Shown here: in pieces, positions 1-7,520 of the stretch | Numbering within the stretch: the first letter of the stretch is position 1 | How the letters are laid out: the number at the start of each line of letters is the position of its first letter | Assembly (NCBI RefSeq): GCF_020923435.1 | Contig: NZ_CP087263.1 | Coordinates: 2,127,970-2,191,969 of the forward strand | Reading direction: 5' to 3' | DNA: 64,000 nucleotides | DNA from: Brevibacillus humidisoli | GTDB taxonomy: Bacteria; Bacillota; Bacilli; Brevibacillales; Brevibacillaceae | Made by a program: the position numbers and the translations under genes | Notes under the pieces: generated by a model | Database searches by the model: none | What the model saw: the letters and a program-made list of their open reading frames with translations, nothing else | What the model was told of the DNA's origin: nothing

Positions 1-1
1 C

Positions 2-520
2 CTGTTCTTGGCCAGCGATCTCTGGCTGCTGTTTATCGGGGTGCTTGATTATTTGCGTACAGGAACCATTGAGACCTTCCAAGTCGTCATCTTCCTGTTC
101 CTTCTCTACGCTGTGGTATACGGAAAGAAAGACTTGGCGCGACTCGACTCTTTTGTCAGAAGACGGGTGGCGACGTGGAAAGGCATCCCTTTGCCTGATG
201 AAGAAACAGGTCAGATGAAACGAAGCTCGTACGGCTTTGCCCATACTCGGAAGGAATTGCGAAAGTTTGCGATCCACCTCCTGCTGTACATCGTCGTGAT
301 GGGTGGTATGGCCCTGCTCTTCGGACTGCGCAGCATCAGTGAACTGCCTGCCGAGCCAGACGTTCCCCTGCCCGTGCGGTATGCCTTGAGCGGATTTTTT
401 CAGAATGAGACAGCTAGTTTCTTCGGCCGGATCTGGAGTGTCGTCTTATTGATAGACGGAATCATCACCCTATCTTACGTCGTCTTTCCGAAAAAGAGGA
501 GAGAAAAAAGCCATTACTGA
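2..520 (+). CDS. Hypothetical membrane protein, 5' end outside window
   Basis: The frame is open from base 2, so the true start probably lies upstream and the visible 170 or so residues are a C-terminal part. It shows about three hydrophobic segments: near residues 5-40 (ending in a YGKKD stretch), 85-108, and 138-160. Basic residues cluster after the first and last segments (RRR, KKRREK), as expected for cytoplasmic loops of an integral membrane protein. It ends 13 bases before the stop of the glycosyltransferase on the other strand, so the two genes converge. I do not recognise the family and assign no function. Confidence 0.6.
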   Translation: MFLASDLWLLFIGVLDYLRTGTIETFQVVIFLFLLYAVVYGKKDLARLDSFVRRRVATWKGIPLPDEETGQMKRSSYGFAHTRKELRKFAIHLLLYIVVMGGMALLFGLRSISELPAEPDVPLPVRYALSGFFQNETASFFGRIWSVVLLIDGIITLSYVVFPKKRREKSHY

Positions 521-532
521 AGGGGACATGGC

Positions 533-1408
533 TTACACCGGCCGTCCCCACTCATCAAGTCGCCTAAGCAGCGGAACCGCTTCGATAATCCGGGTAAACG
601 AGATCATCTCGGCCAGCAGGTGCAGTACAATCAAGACGATCAGTACGGCTGCCTTGGCCGTAAACGGCAGTACCAGCAACGAACCAAACCCTAGCAAAAA
701 CCCAAGGTAGTTGGCCCCTGCATCTCCCAGCATCATCTGTCCGCGAGCATCGGGACCAAAAAAAAGAATGCTGGCTGTCATCACCGGTAGGATCCATACC
801 CAGACGGCAGGAGAAAAGAGTAAGGAAGGAACGGTAGTCAGCAAGGCGGCTGCTGACAGCCAAAAGGCTTTGAGCGCCCGTGTTGGACGCAGGTCAAATA
901 AATTGATCAAGTTGCTGAATAGAGCCAACAGCCCGGCATGAACCAGGACCTCCTCTACTCCTTGTGAGAGGGCGATGCTGAGCAGCAGTGCCGTCAATCC
1001 GCCCCCTACACATTTGACCAGACCGCTGGTTAGCCGCCGCTCCGACCAGAAAGCATGGAGATGTCCGCGGAACCCCTTGTTGCTCCCATCGTTGGCCCGG
1101 TCATCCTGCCAGCCTAATAGCAGCATGATCAAGGACCCGCAGCAGAACAAGAGAAACGTCGGCCCATCTACGACGATGCCGCCGGTCAACCAGCCAAGAC
1201 TGGTCACGATCAGCATCGCAAGCGTCGCTGCACTGGCCAGCAGCATCCCCCCAGAAGTGGGAATCCGCTTGTTTCGATAATTTCTGCGCACCAATCCCTG
1301 GCGAATTAGTCCCCACCTAAAGCGGCGATAGCACAGGAGGTGGCAGCACACGGGAATCAGCACAGAGAGAAGCAGCAGCCAGGAGGTGTCTCTCCAACTC
1401 CCGCTCAT
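533..1408 (-). CDS. MraY/WecA-like polyprenyl-phosphate sugar-1-phosphate transferase (GT4)
   Basis: A multi-pass membrane protein of about 291 residues with the layout of the MraY/WecA/TagO family, which moves a sugar-1-phosphate from a UDP-sugar to undecaprenyl phosphate at the inner membrane face. Visible motifs are KRIPTSGG near the N-terminus, the acidic pair in LLGWQDDRAND, NLINLFDLRP (the place of the NxxNxxDG motif, here degenerate) and MMLGDAGANYLG. The start is the ATG at 1408, which overlaps the stop of the upstream GT2 gene as ATGA; a longer upstream frame would run through that gene. It is the last gene of the steA-steB-GT2 unit, suggesting a linked envelope polymer. Substrate is unknown. 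Confidence 0.8.
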   Translation of the reverse strand: MSGSWRDTSWLLLLSVLIPVCCHLLCYRRFRWGLIRQGLVRRNYRNKRIPTSGGMLLASAATLAMLIVTSLGWLTGGIVVDGPTFLLFCCGSLIMLLLGWQDDRANDGSNKGFRGHLHAFWSERRLTSGLVKCVGGGLTALLLSIALSQGVEEVLVHAGLLALFSNLINLFDLRPTRALKAFWLSAAALLTTVPSLLFSPAVWVWILPVMTASILFFGPDARGQMMLGDAGANYLGFLLGFGSLLVLPFTAKAAVLIVLIVLHLLAEMISFTRIIEAVPLLRRLDEWGRPV

Positions 1409-2085
1409 GCCTTCAGCCCCTCTTTCCACTTTTGCCCCAGCGCGCGGCCAATCGCGACAAACTCTCGGCCGCGGTGGAGAAAACCGTGCCAATCGTTTCC
1501 GGTCTGGCGATGTGTAAAGGGTACCGGTACTTCTTTCACCGAATACCCTGCTCGCAGTGCATCCACCGTCAAGCCTACTTCCACACCAAAGCCCTCATCC
1601 AGTTTTCCAACGGCATGCAGCACTTCTCTGCGCACAGCCCGTTGACCTGACAACGGCGCCATCGCGTGAAAGCCGGTCAGCCAGCGGATGCCCTGCCTGG
1701 CCAACCCTTTGGCCAACCCCAGTCCCGCTTTCCGCAGGGGGGCGGGTAGTTGGGCAATCGCCATGTCACACTCTCCGGCGAGCACGGGGTAGATCAGATG
1801 ATGCGCCTCACCGGCACTTTCCCGCAAATCGGCGTCCAACAACACAACGATCTCCCCGGATGCGGCGTTCCATCCTGTCTGCAATGCCTTCCCCTTGCCC
1901 CTGTTTCCATCATGGCACAGGACCCGGCCAGCCAGATCGGCAGCCAGGATAGCCGTTTCATCTCGACTGCCATCGTCAACCACAATCAGTTCGTCACAAG
2001 GTACACGATGACGTATCGCCTGCAGCGTGGCGACGATATGTTGGGCTTCGTTAAAAGCCGGTACGACAATGCTAACTCTTTTCAT
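1405..2085 (-). CDS. Family 2 glycosyltransferase
   Basis: 226 residues with a GT-A fold pattern: VSIVVPAFNEAQHI at the start, ELIVVDDGSRDET around residues 32-45, and the metal-binding region VLLDADLRE near residue 80. No transmembrane tail is obvious, so this is likely a soluble or peripheral enzyme that transfers a sugar from a nucleotide donor, as in dolichol- or undecaprenyl-phosphate sugar synthases. The start ATG has a GAGGTG site and overlaps the 3' end of the steB-like gene by 14 bases; its stop overlaps the next gene as ATGA. This spacing points to translational coupling. The actual sugar and acceptor cannot be read from the sequence. Confidence 0.88.
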   Translation of the reverse strand: MKRVSIVVPAFNEAQHIVATLQAIRHRVPCDELIVVDDGSRDETAILAADLAGRVLCHDGNRGKGKALQTGWNAASGEIVVLLDADLRESAGEAHHLIYPVLAGECDMAIAQLPAPLRKAGLGLAKGLARQGIRWLTGFHAMAPLSGQRAVRREVLHAVGKLDEGFGVEVGLTVDALRAGYSVKEVPVPFTHRQTGNDWHGFLHRGREFVAIGRALGQKWKEGLKA

Positions 2086-2629
2086 GTTCCCACCTCATCT
2101 CCTTGAGCAGAAGCTGCACGTTCTCCAACAACTTCCACTGCTTGGCTGGTGTGTCAGGCACCGTCTCCACGTGGAGCCATTTGCATGAGGCAGGCAGAGT
2201 CGCAACCCACGACGGACGTTCCTTGCCAAACAGCAGCAAAGGGTAGGTAAAATCAGTCTGATCCGGCTGAAACGGAACGGTTTGCACGCCGACAGAGGCT
2301 AACACCCGTTCCAAGTAGTCCATCTGCAGATCTTCCGGACGCCATACATATACTTTCTGCCCTTGCAGATCATCGGCGTAGCGGGCAGCCATCAGATGGA
2401 TCACTTCCTCGTTGCTCTGCTCCACTTGAATGATCAGTTCGTTCACCTGCTGCTTCAACTCGTTATTGCTTTGCAGAGCCTGGTCATACTTCTCTTCCAT
2501 CGTGATCAAAAACTCCTGCTGGCGAGCAGCAAACCAGGACTGACCGGCAGTTCCTCCCAACAGGATTCCGATCCCTAGGGCAAGAAAAATCGCTGCAATT
2601 GTGACCAAGTGATAACGAATATGGATCAT
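2072..2629 (-). CDS. steB: SteB/MctB-like (DUF3186) membrane-anchored coiled-coil protein
   Basis: 185 residues: a single N-terminal membrane segment (around residues 8-28, rich in A, L, I, G), followed by a long heptad-like stretch with many E and Q residues (about 35-75), then a small alpha/beta domain. This is the architecture of the family annotated as copper transporter MctB (Mycobacterium tuberculosis Rv1698) and as SteB of Corynebacterium glutamicum, which works with SteA in cell separation. The ATG at 2629 has an AGGAGA site; the longer open frame overlaps steA and has no such site. It lies 8 bases after the steA stop, exactly the pairing seen in actinobacteria. A role in copper transport is not supported here. 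Confidence 0.78.
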   Translation of the reverse strand: MIHIRYHLVTIAAIFLALGIGILLGGTAGQSWFAARQQEFLITMEEKYDQALQSNNELKQQVNELIIQVEQSNEEVIHLMAARYADDLQGQKVYVWRPEDLQMDYLERVLASVGVQTVPFQPDQTDFTYPLLLFGKERPSWVATLPASCKWLHVETVPDTPAKQWKLLENVQLLLKEMRWEHEKS

Positions 2630-2637
2630 CTCGTCTC

Positions 2638-3798
2638 CTAAAAGGTTAACATTTTCCACTGCTTCCAAATCATATAAGCAGCATGACGTGTGATCGGATT
2701 GACCGCCAGAATCGCTACGATAGGGACGATCGCAGCTGATGCAAACAATGCCCAAGAGCTCCAGGAAACGCGAGGCTGATACAGTTGACTGACCCCCTTG
2801 GCGTCAATCAGCTTGGGACCGATCTTGGTTCGGACCAGCAGGGTACTGGCCATCCCTTTGCGCCCTTTTTCCAGGAAGTCAATCATATTGGTGTGCGTAC
2901 CGATGGTGACGATCAGTTCCGCCTGCTCCTCGTAGGCCAGCAGCATGGCCACATCTTCGCTCGTCCCCGGCGCGGGCAGGATCTGGAATGGAACCCCTAG
3001 CCGTTCTACTCTTTCCCTGCCGGGTGCTCGTCCATCGGGGTAGGCATGGACCACCACCTCTGCTCCGCAGCGCAGCGCACGGTCGGTCACACTATCCATG
3101 TCACCGATGATCACATCAGGCTGGTAGCCTTTTTCCAGCAGCGCATCGGCTCCCCCGTCAACGGCAATCAATACGGGGCGGTACTCTTTTATATAAGAAG
3201 AAAGCATGTGCAGATCTTCCCTGTAATGCTTGCCGCGCACCACTACCACGACATGACGATTGGCCATGTTTACGGGCAAGCGCAGTCTGGCTAGTGGTTT
3301 TAAAAACAGATCTTTTTCCAGATGGGCATACATAAGTGTGTTATCAATAAACTGTGACAAGGTTTGATCCAGACGAGTATAGGCTTCCTGCGATTTTTGT
3401 TCGATGGTAGAAGCTGTAATAAAACGAAGGGGTATCACGATCGGTTCATCCGCCTGTATGTACAATTGATGACCCTTAATTGTAACTGGGGTATGGTCGG
3501 GAAGCTGCATCAACCGATGGGGAACGGACTCTGCCACCTCGTACAGAGGAATCCCCGCATCCAGCAGCCGCCTGGCTCCAGTCGCCGGATAGCTGCCGGT
3601 CATAAAGGGCGCCGTATTGATCACCGCTCCCACACGGGCTTCCAACAGAGAAACAGCGGCTACCTCATCTACATCCTCGTGACACAGCAAAGCAATCTGG
3701 CCTGGCTGTATCCGCTTGCACAATTGTTTTGTCTTGTCATCCGCAACCAAGCTGGTGGTAATGAAGTAGGAGTTGGTTCGCTTCAGTCTGTTCAACAC
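2638..3798 (-). CDS. steA: SteA-like putative cytokinetic ring protein (thiamin pyrophosphokinase-like)
   Basis: About 386 residues. The N-terminal half is a conserved domain of unknown activity; the middle resembles the thiamin pyrophosphokinase catalytic fold, with VDGGADALL and GDMDS (about residues 232-236, equivalent to the acidic GDxDS motif). Near the C-terminus one or two hydrophobic segments (WALFASAAIVPIVAILAV) should anchor it. SteA of Corynebacterium and Rv1697 of Mycobacterium share this design and pair with SteB. A GGAGGTG site precedes two possible starts, GTG at 3798 and TTG at 3795; the more upstream GTG at 3810 overlaps the ribosome site. It heads the steA-steB-GT2-GT4 unit. 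Confidence 0.82.
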   Translation of the reverse strand: MLNRLKRTNSYFITTSLVADDKTKQLCKRIQPGQIALLCHEDVDEVAAVSLLEARVGAVINTAPFMTGSYPATGARRLLDAGIPLYEVAESVPHRLMQLPDHTPVTIKGHQLYIQADEPIVIPLRFITASTIEQKSQEAYTRLDQTLSQFIDNTLMYAHLEKDLFLKPLARLRLPVNMANRHVVVVVRGKHYREDLHMLSSYIKEYRPVLIAVDGGADALLEKGYQPDVIIGDMDSVTDRALRCGAEVVVHAYPDGRAPGRERVERLGVPFQILPAPGTSEDVAMLLAYEEQAELIVTIGTHTNMIDFLEKGRKGMASTLLVRTKIGPKLIDAKGVSQLYQPRVSWSSWALFASAAIVPIVAILAVNPITRHAAYMIWKQWKMLTF

Positions 3799-3847
3799 GC
3801 CCACCTCCACCCATAGTATGCCTCATACTGGTGCGATTCATGCAACC

Positions 3848-3880
3848 AAAAGAAAAAAGGCTGTGCTGGCTGCACAACCT
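3848..3880 (-). terminator. Rho-independent terminator
   Basis: Read on the minus strand, GGTTGTGC and GCACAGCC pair around a five-base loop and are followed by TTTTTTCTTTT. It sits between the DUF2759-like gene and steA and separates the two. Confidence 0.75.
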
Positions 3881-3900
3881 TTGTCGTTTGGCGTGTGTTA

Positions 3901-4080
3901 TTAACCTGCTGCTGGTTTAATAAATGCGTAATAAATAATTAACGCGTCGGAAAACAGAAACACAGCGAGCGATACCGCCCCGAACGCAACCGCAAACATG
4001 TTTTTCGCTTTCAATGAGCGATAAACGCCAGCAGCGATAAAAATGGTGAAGAAAAACATCAGAACGTCAAACAAGTTCAT
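3901..4080 (-). CDS. Small membrane protein, DUF2759-like
   Basis: A 59-residue protein beginning MNLFDVLMFFFTIF and ending YAFIKPAAG. It has two hydrophobic segments (about residues 3-19 and 28-53) split by a basic turn, RSLKAKN, which resembles the RSLKEKN turn of the DUF2759 family of Bacillus small membrane proteins. An AGGAG-type site (GGAG, ten bases upstream) precedes the ATG at 4080, and a clear terminator follows the stop. Family match is from memory of the pattern and is tentative; being a real gene is well supported by site, composition and terminator. No function is known. Confidence 0.7.
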   Translation of the reverse strand: MNLFDVLMFFFTIFIAAGVYRSLKAKNMFAVAFGAVSLAVFLFSDALIIYYAFIKPAAG

Positions 4081-4232
4081 CGCGGGACAACTCCTTTAGT
4101 AATATCTGCGCACATACAATTCCATATCCCATTATATAGTCTACCCAACAGCGATACAAGTCATCTAGCTATTTGTGACAAACGGTTCACAATTAGTTCG
4201 GTTGCGTTCAAAATATACGGTGCACGTGCTTG

Positions 4233-4607
4233 TTAGGAATTGTTCCGCTCTAGGAATTCCAAGCGGTTTCCAAATGGGTCATCGACATAAAAGCGTGTCA
4301 TATCTGGCAGATTGGTATCTTTCCTAACCTCAATTCCACTGTCTTGCAAACGGTGTTTTAGGATGGCCAGTCCGCGTACATAAATCGCCGGATGTGCCTT
4401 TTTGGCAGGTACAAACGGTTCCTCAATACCGATGTGGAGCTGTTGCGCGCCGCATTGGAACCAGACACCGCCTCGGGAGGCCAGTTCTGCCGGTTTGGGT
4501 AGCTCCTCAAGACCTAGCACCGTATGATAAAAGTGACGCGCCAGTTCTTCGGATCCTTTTGGGGCTGCCAGTTGGACATGATCAATACCGGCAAAGTGGT
4601 AGGTCAC
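4233..4607 (-). CDS. VOC-family (glyoxalase-like) protein
   Basis: 124 residues forming one vicinal-oxygen-chelate domain: GIDHVQLAAPKG at the N-terminus, HFYHTVLGLEELPKP, a central QLHIGIEE strand, and the C-terminal YVDDPFGNRLEFLE. Candidate metal ligands are the His in the first motif, the His in LHIG and the Glu in LEFLE, as in glyoxalase I and related dioxygenases or resistance proteins. It starts with GTG at 4607, overlapping the stop of the metallophosphoesterase gene (GTGA), so the two are co-transcribed. The substrate cannot be deduced. Confidence 0.85.
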   Translation of the reverse strand: MTYHFAGIDHVQLAAPKGSEELARHFYHTVLGLEELPKPAELASRGGVWFQCGAQQLHIGIEEPFVPAKKAHPAIYVRGLAILKHRLQDSGIEVRKDTNLPDMTRFYVDDPFGNRLEFLERNNS

Positions 4608-5443
4608 GACCTATCCCTCCTCCGCAAGGTTAGCAGGGTGATTTCCGGCCTGCAGAAAAAACGGACCGGTAACCCTGTCGTGCCGATCCCCCTGTTCGTG
4701 TACACCTGCAGCGTCGAGTCATCCAATTGCTGCAGTCCGTCAGGATACTTTTCTCCGTGCGGCGGCAGTACCAGGTGCCCTATAAACGGCATCCGCACTT
4801 GTCCGCCGTGTGTATGCCCAGATAGCTGCAGATCTACACCATGCAGCTTGCTCACATCGGCAAAATCAGGTTCATGTACGAGTAAAATGGTGCAGATCTC
4901 TTCTGTTATCCCTTGCAGCGCGCTGCCGATATCCGGTCTTCCGTGGAGCGTATCGTCGACGCCGGCGATCAGAAGTCCCGCGCCATCCTTACTGAGCATG
5001 CTGTGACGATTATGCAGAAGCTGAAACCCGGATCGTCGCAACAGATCGCCGACCGCCTCTGCTCCCGCACGGTAATCGTGGTTGCCGACGACCGCCCATT
5101 TGCCTAAGGGTGCCGACAGGCGGGCGAGGATTTCTGTCGTCTCCCGCTCATATGTAAGATCACGATCATACAGGTCCCCAGTGAAGGCGATCAGATCAGC
5201 CTGCAAGGAGTGAATCTGGTCAACCACGTCCGCAAGCTGTCGAGGTCCGTAATAATGTCCAAGGTGAACATCACTAAACTGCACGATCCGCAATCCGTCA
5301 AAAGCAACTGGCAGTCGATCCAAGTATACGGTATGAGTCCGGACCTCCGGCCAGTACCGCTCGACAAACACGGCGTATACCCCAGCGCCGGCCGGCAGCG
5401 TGATCCAATAGAACAACTGTTTTAGAAAATCCAAGCGGCTCAC
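4604..5443 (-). CDS. Metallophosphoesterase, YkuE/YaeI-like
   Basis: A calcineurin-type phosphoesterase of about 279 residues, with SDVHLGHYYG, GDLYDRD, GNHDYR and GHTHGGQ, the ordered dimetal motifs of the family. The N-terminus reads SRLDFLK then a hydrophobic stretch, resembling the twin-arginine signal SRRxFLK of the B. subtilis cell-wall enzyme YkuE but with the second Arg replaced, so export is uncertain and it may simply be membrane anchored. I prefer GTG 5443 (AAAGG site 8 bases upstream); a longer reading from GTG 5488 has no visible ribosome site. It is translationally coupled to the VOC gene. Confidence 0.88.
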   Translation of the reverse strand: MSRLDFLKQLFYWITLPAGAGVYAVFVERYWPEVRTHTVYLDRLPVAFDGLRIVQFSDVHLGHYYGPRQLADVVDQIHSLQADLIAFTGDLYDRDLTYERETTEILARLSAPLGKWAVVGNHDYRAGAEAVGDLLRRSGFQLLHNRHSMLSKDGAGLLIAGVDDTLHGRPDIGSALQGITEEICTILLVHEPDFADVSKLHGVDLQLSGHTHGGQVRMPFIGHLVLPPHGEKYPDGLQQLDDSTLQVYTNRGIGTTGLPVRFFCRPEITLLTLRRRDRS

Positions 5444-5583
5444 CCGCTCTACCTTTGTTTTCAGCAGCCCAACCAGCCCCAATTCCACGTTTTAAAAGGA
5501 GACACGATTGTTCTTGCCTGACTCCCCTCATCATCAAATACGTGAGGATCGGGGCGCTGGTTACACGGTTGGGCAAAGGGGAT

Positions 5584-6159
5584 TTAGCGATTGCTTACGT
5601 GCGGATAACCATCTTCTACAATCTCCAGCTTGCCCGTGTGAGGCTCAATGATCAGTCCATGGACGGCAACACGCTTAGGCAGCAGGGGATGATTGCGAAT
5701 CATGTGGACACTGTTCTTGACTCCATCTGCGACATGATTGAAGCCTTTTAACCATTTGCGCAAATCAACTCCGGCGTTTTCCAAGACATGAATCGTCTCT
5801 TCGGAAATGCCCTGCTCTACCATTTTCTCCATCATCCCGTCCGGATTGACCGCGCTCATGCCGCAATCGTGGTGCCCCACGACACATACTTCTTTTGCAT
5901 TTAACTCATAGATCGCAACCAGGATGCTTCTCATGATGCTGCCAAACGGATGTGATACAATCGCTCCTGCATTTTTGATCAGTTTAAAATCGCCATTCTT
6001 CAGATTCATGGCATTTGGCAGCAGCTCAACAAGCCGCGTGTCCATACAGGATAGGACGACCAGCCCTTTGTCGGGGAACTTGGTTGTTTGAAAGCGTTCA
6101 TAACCCTTCTGTTCAAGGAACTGCTGGTTATGCTCCATGATTTCATAGAGACGCGACAT
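5584..6159 (-). CDS. Beta-carbonic anhydrase
   Basis: 191 residues with the beta-class zinc site: Cys38 and Asp40 in SCMDTRL, and His96 and Cys99 in GHHDCG. It interconverts carbon dioxide and bicarbonate in the cytoplasm. The length and the motif arrangement match the short bacterial class represented by B. subtilis YtiB. The ATG follows a GGAGGGGG ribosome site. Bicarbonate supply for acetyl-CoA carboxylase (accBC at 21.5-23.4 kb) is one plausible use, but the two are not in one operon. Confident on family, not on physiological role. Confidence 0.93.
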   Translation of the reverse strand: MSRLYEIMEHNQQFLEQKGYERFQTTKFPDKGLVVLSCMDTRLVELLPNAMNLKNGDFKLIKNAGAIVSHPFGSIMRSILVAIYELNAKEVCVVGHHDCGMSAVNPDGMMEKMVEQGISEETIHVLENAGVDLRKWLKGFNHVADGVKNSVHMIRNHPLLPKRVAVHGLIIEPHTGKLEIVEDGYPHVSNR

Positions 6160-6534
6160 ATTTTCTCCCCCTCCACTTTTTCCAAAAGCTTGTACGGTCA
6201 GCTTGCCGCTTTTATGGCGAACTGGATTGGCGTATGCGGTAGGTATAGCCTGATACTCGGTCTAATCAGTTGACAGAGGAAAACAATCTAACGATCAAGC
6301 GGATAAATACTCCCTTATTATATCAGCATACCGTCTGATAGGGAAAGATCCCTTTCAGTCAGCCTGCTCATACGCAACGCTAAACACTACACAAAGAGGA
6401 GCTACCATAACAGTTGCTCCCCTCCTGTATGACAATCTGCTCTTCCGTTCTTTTTGATGCGTCTGAATCACGTAGCGTATGCTGGACAAAGCCTGTTTTA
6501 AGATAGGTCAGAAGGAAATATCGGTCTGCTCCAC
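6160..6534. other. Intergenic region between carbonic anhydrase and spo0A
   Basis: 375 bases without a supported gene. Frames here lack ribosome sites and look random. The only structure I can point to is the possible spo0A terminator described separately; the promoter of the carbonic anhydrase gene should also lie here but I cannot name its boxes. Confidence 0.6.
6394..6426 (-). terminator. Possible spo0A terminator
   Basis: On the minus strand GAGGGGAGC pairs with GCTCCTC (two-base bulge) around a 13-base loop, followed by TTTGTGT. The T-run is short, so this is a moderate candidate. Confidence 0.42.
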
Positions 6535-7317
6535 TCAGCTAATCTTAGCTTCAATCCGCAGCTTGTCGGCCACCATCGCGATAAACTCGGAGTTGGTCGG
6601 TTTTGCCTTGGAGTTGGAGATGGTGTATCCGAACAGGTTGGAGATCGAGTCGAGGTTGCCGCGGGACCAGGCTACTTCAATGGCGTGGCGGATCGCACGC
6701 TCCACTCTGCTGGCGGTGGTGTTGAACTTTTTGGCAATGTCGGGATAGAGTACTTTGGTAATCGAGCCAAGCAGTTCCACGTCATTGTACACCATGGTAA
6801 TGGCCTCGCGAAGGTACAAATACCCCTTGATATGAGCCGGAACCCCGATCTCGTGAATAATGTTGGTGATGCTGGCGTCCAGATTGCGGCCTTTGACTGC
6901 AGACGGTTGGCTCTTTACCGTGGATACAAACGTCGTTTGGTTTTGACTGATCATCTGTCTGATCCGTTGTGCCAGCACGTCCATGTCAAATGGTTTTAAA
7001 ATGTAGTAGGAAGCCCCCAGTTCGACTGCCTTTTTGGTTACCTCTTCCTGTCCGAACGCGGTCAGCATGATGATTTTTGGAGGTGGTGAGAGCCTCATCT
7101 GCTGCATGTGTTCCAGCACGGCAAGTCCATCGAGGTGGGGCATGATGATGTCCAATATCAATACATCCGGAACCCGGTCTTGTAGGACTTTGAGGACGTC
7201 ATTGCCATTGTAAGCAACGCCTATCACATTCATGTCGTGCTGACTATTGATGTACTCTTCCAGCAAGTTTACGAATTCTCGATTGTCATCGGCCAATACA
7301 ACATCAATCTTACTCAA
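6535..7317 (-). CDS. spo0A: Spo0A, master regulator of sporulation
   Basis: 260 residues. The receiver domain has the acidic pocket Asp10-Asp11, the phosphoacceptor Asp56 in [12 protein letters not shown] and the conserved Lys in YYILKPF. After a linker (about 128-145) comes the sporulation-specific DNA-binding domain, with [15 protein letters not shown] and the C-terminal [13 protein letters not shown] signature. It receives phosphate from the Spo0F/Spo0B relay and switches gene expression at sporulation. The start is TTG at 7317, with a GAGGAGG site; the upstream frame extension runs through the promoter and is not coding. Upstream lie a sigma-H-like promoter and two TGTCGAA boxes. It follows spoIVB as in all Bacilli. 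Confidence 0.97.
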   Translation of the reverse strand: MSKIDVVLADDNREFVNLLEEYINSQHDMNVIGVAYNGNDVLKVLQDRVPDVLILDIIMPHLDGLAVLEHMQQMRLSPPPKIIMLTAFGQEEVTKKAVELGASYYILKPFDMDVLAQRIRQMISQNQTTFVSTVKSQPSAVKGRNLDASITNIIHEIGVPAHIKGYLYLREAITMVYNDVELLGSITKVLYPDIAKKFNTTASRVERAIRHAIEVAWSRGNLDSISNLFGYTISNSKAKPTNSEFIAMVADKLRIEAKIS

Positions 7318-7410
7318 ACTCGTTCCTCCTCGGTTGACTGTTTTTTGCCTATTTCTGGATGCCGATACTCGGATGCAGATAGATAAGATCACGATTTTGT
7401 CATGAAAACC

Positions 7411-7438
7411 AATTCGACAAGCAAAAAGCAGTTCCTGC
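7411..7438 (-). promoter_or_regulatory. Sigma-H-like promoter of spo0A with overlapping 0A box
   Basis: On the minus strand GCAGGAACT (−35) and GTCGAATT (−10) are 11 bases apart, close to the sigma-H consensus RnAGGAwWW / RnnGAAT. A perfect 0A box, TGTCGAA (7413-7419), overlaps the −10 element, so phosphorylated Spo0A should act directly on this promoter. Confidence 0.62.
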
Positions 7439-7471
7439 CAATGACGAAAGTTCGTTAGATTTTTCCGATAT

Positions 7472-7478
7472 TTCGACA
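7472..7478 (-). promoter_or_regulatory. 0A box upstream of spo0A
   Basis: A second perfect TGTCGAA on the minus strand, about 35 bases upstream of the −35 element and beside the spoIVB terminator. It could bind Spo0A~P for autoregulation. Confidence 0.55.
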
Positions 7479-7483
7479 AAAAT

Positions 7484-7520
7484 CAAAACTCAAGGCAGTT
7501 TTTATCCTGCCTTGAGTTTA
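7484..7520 (-). terminator. spoIVB terminator overlapping the coding end
   Basis: ACTCAAGGCAG pairs with CTGCCTTGAGT around GATAAAAA, followed by TTTGATTTTT. The 5' arm is the last codons of spoIVB and the stop TAA is in the loop. Confidence 0.82.

Noticed and set aside
533-2085. Part of a capsule or exopolysaccharide locus
   Set aside because: Only two glycosyltransferases, no flippase, polymerase or chain-length genes; the steAB context is a better fit.
2072-2629. Copper transport function for the SteB-like protein
   Set aside because: No metal-binding motif is visible and the context is SteA and glycosyltransferases; the name comes from one mycobacterial study.
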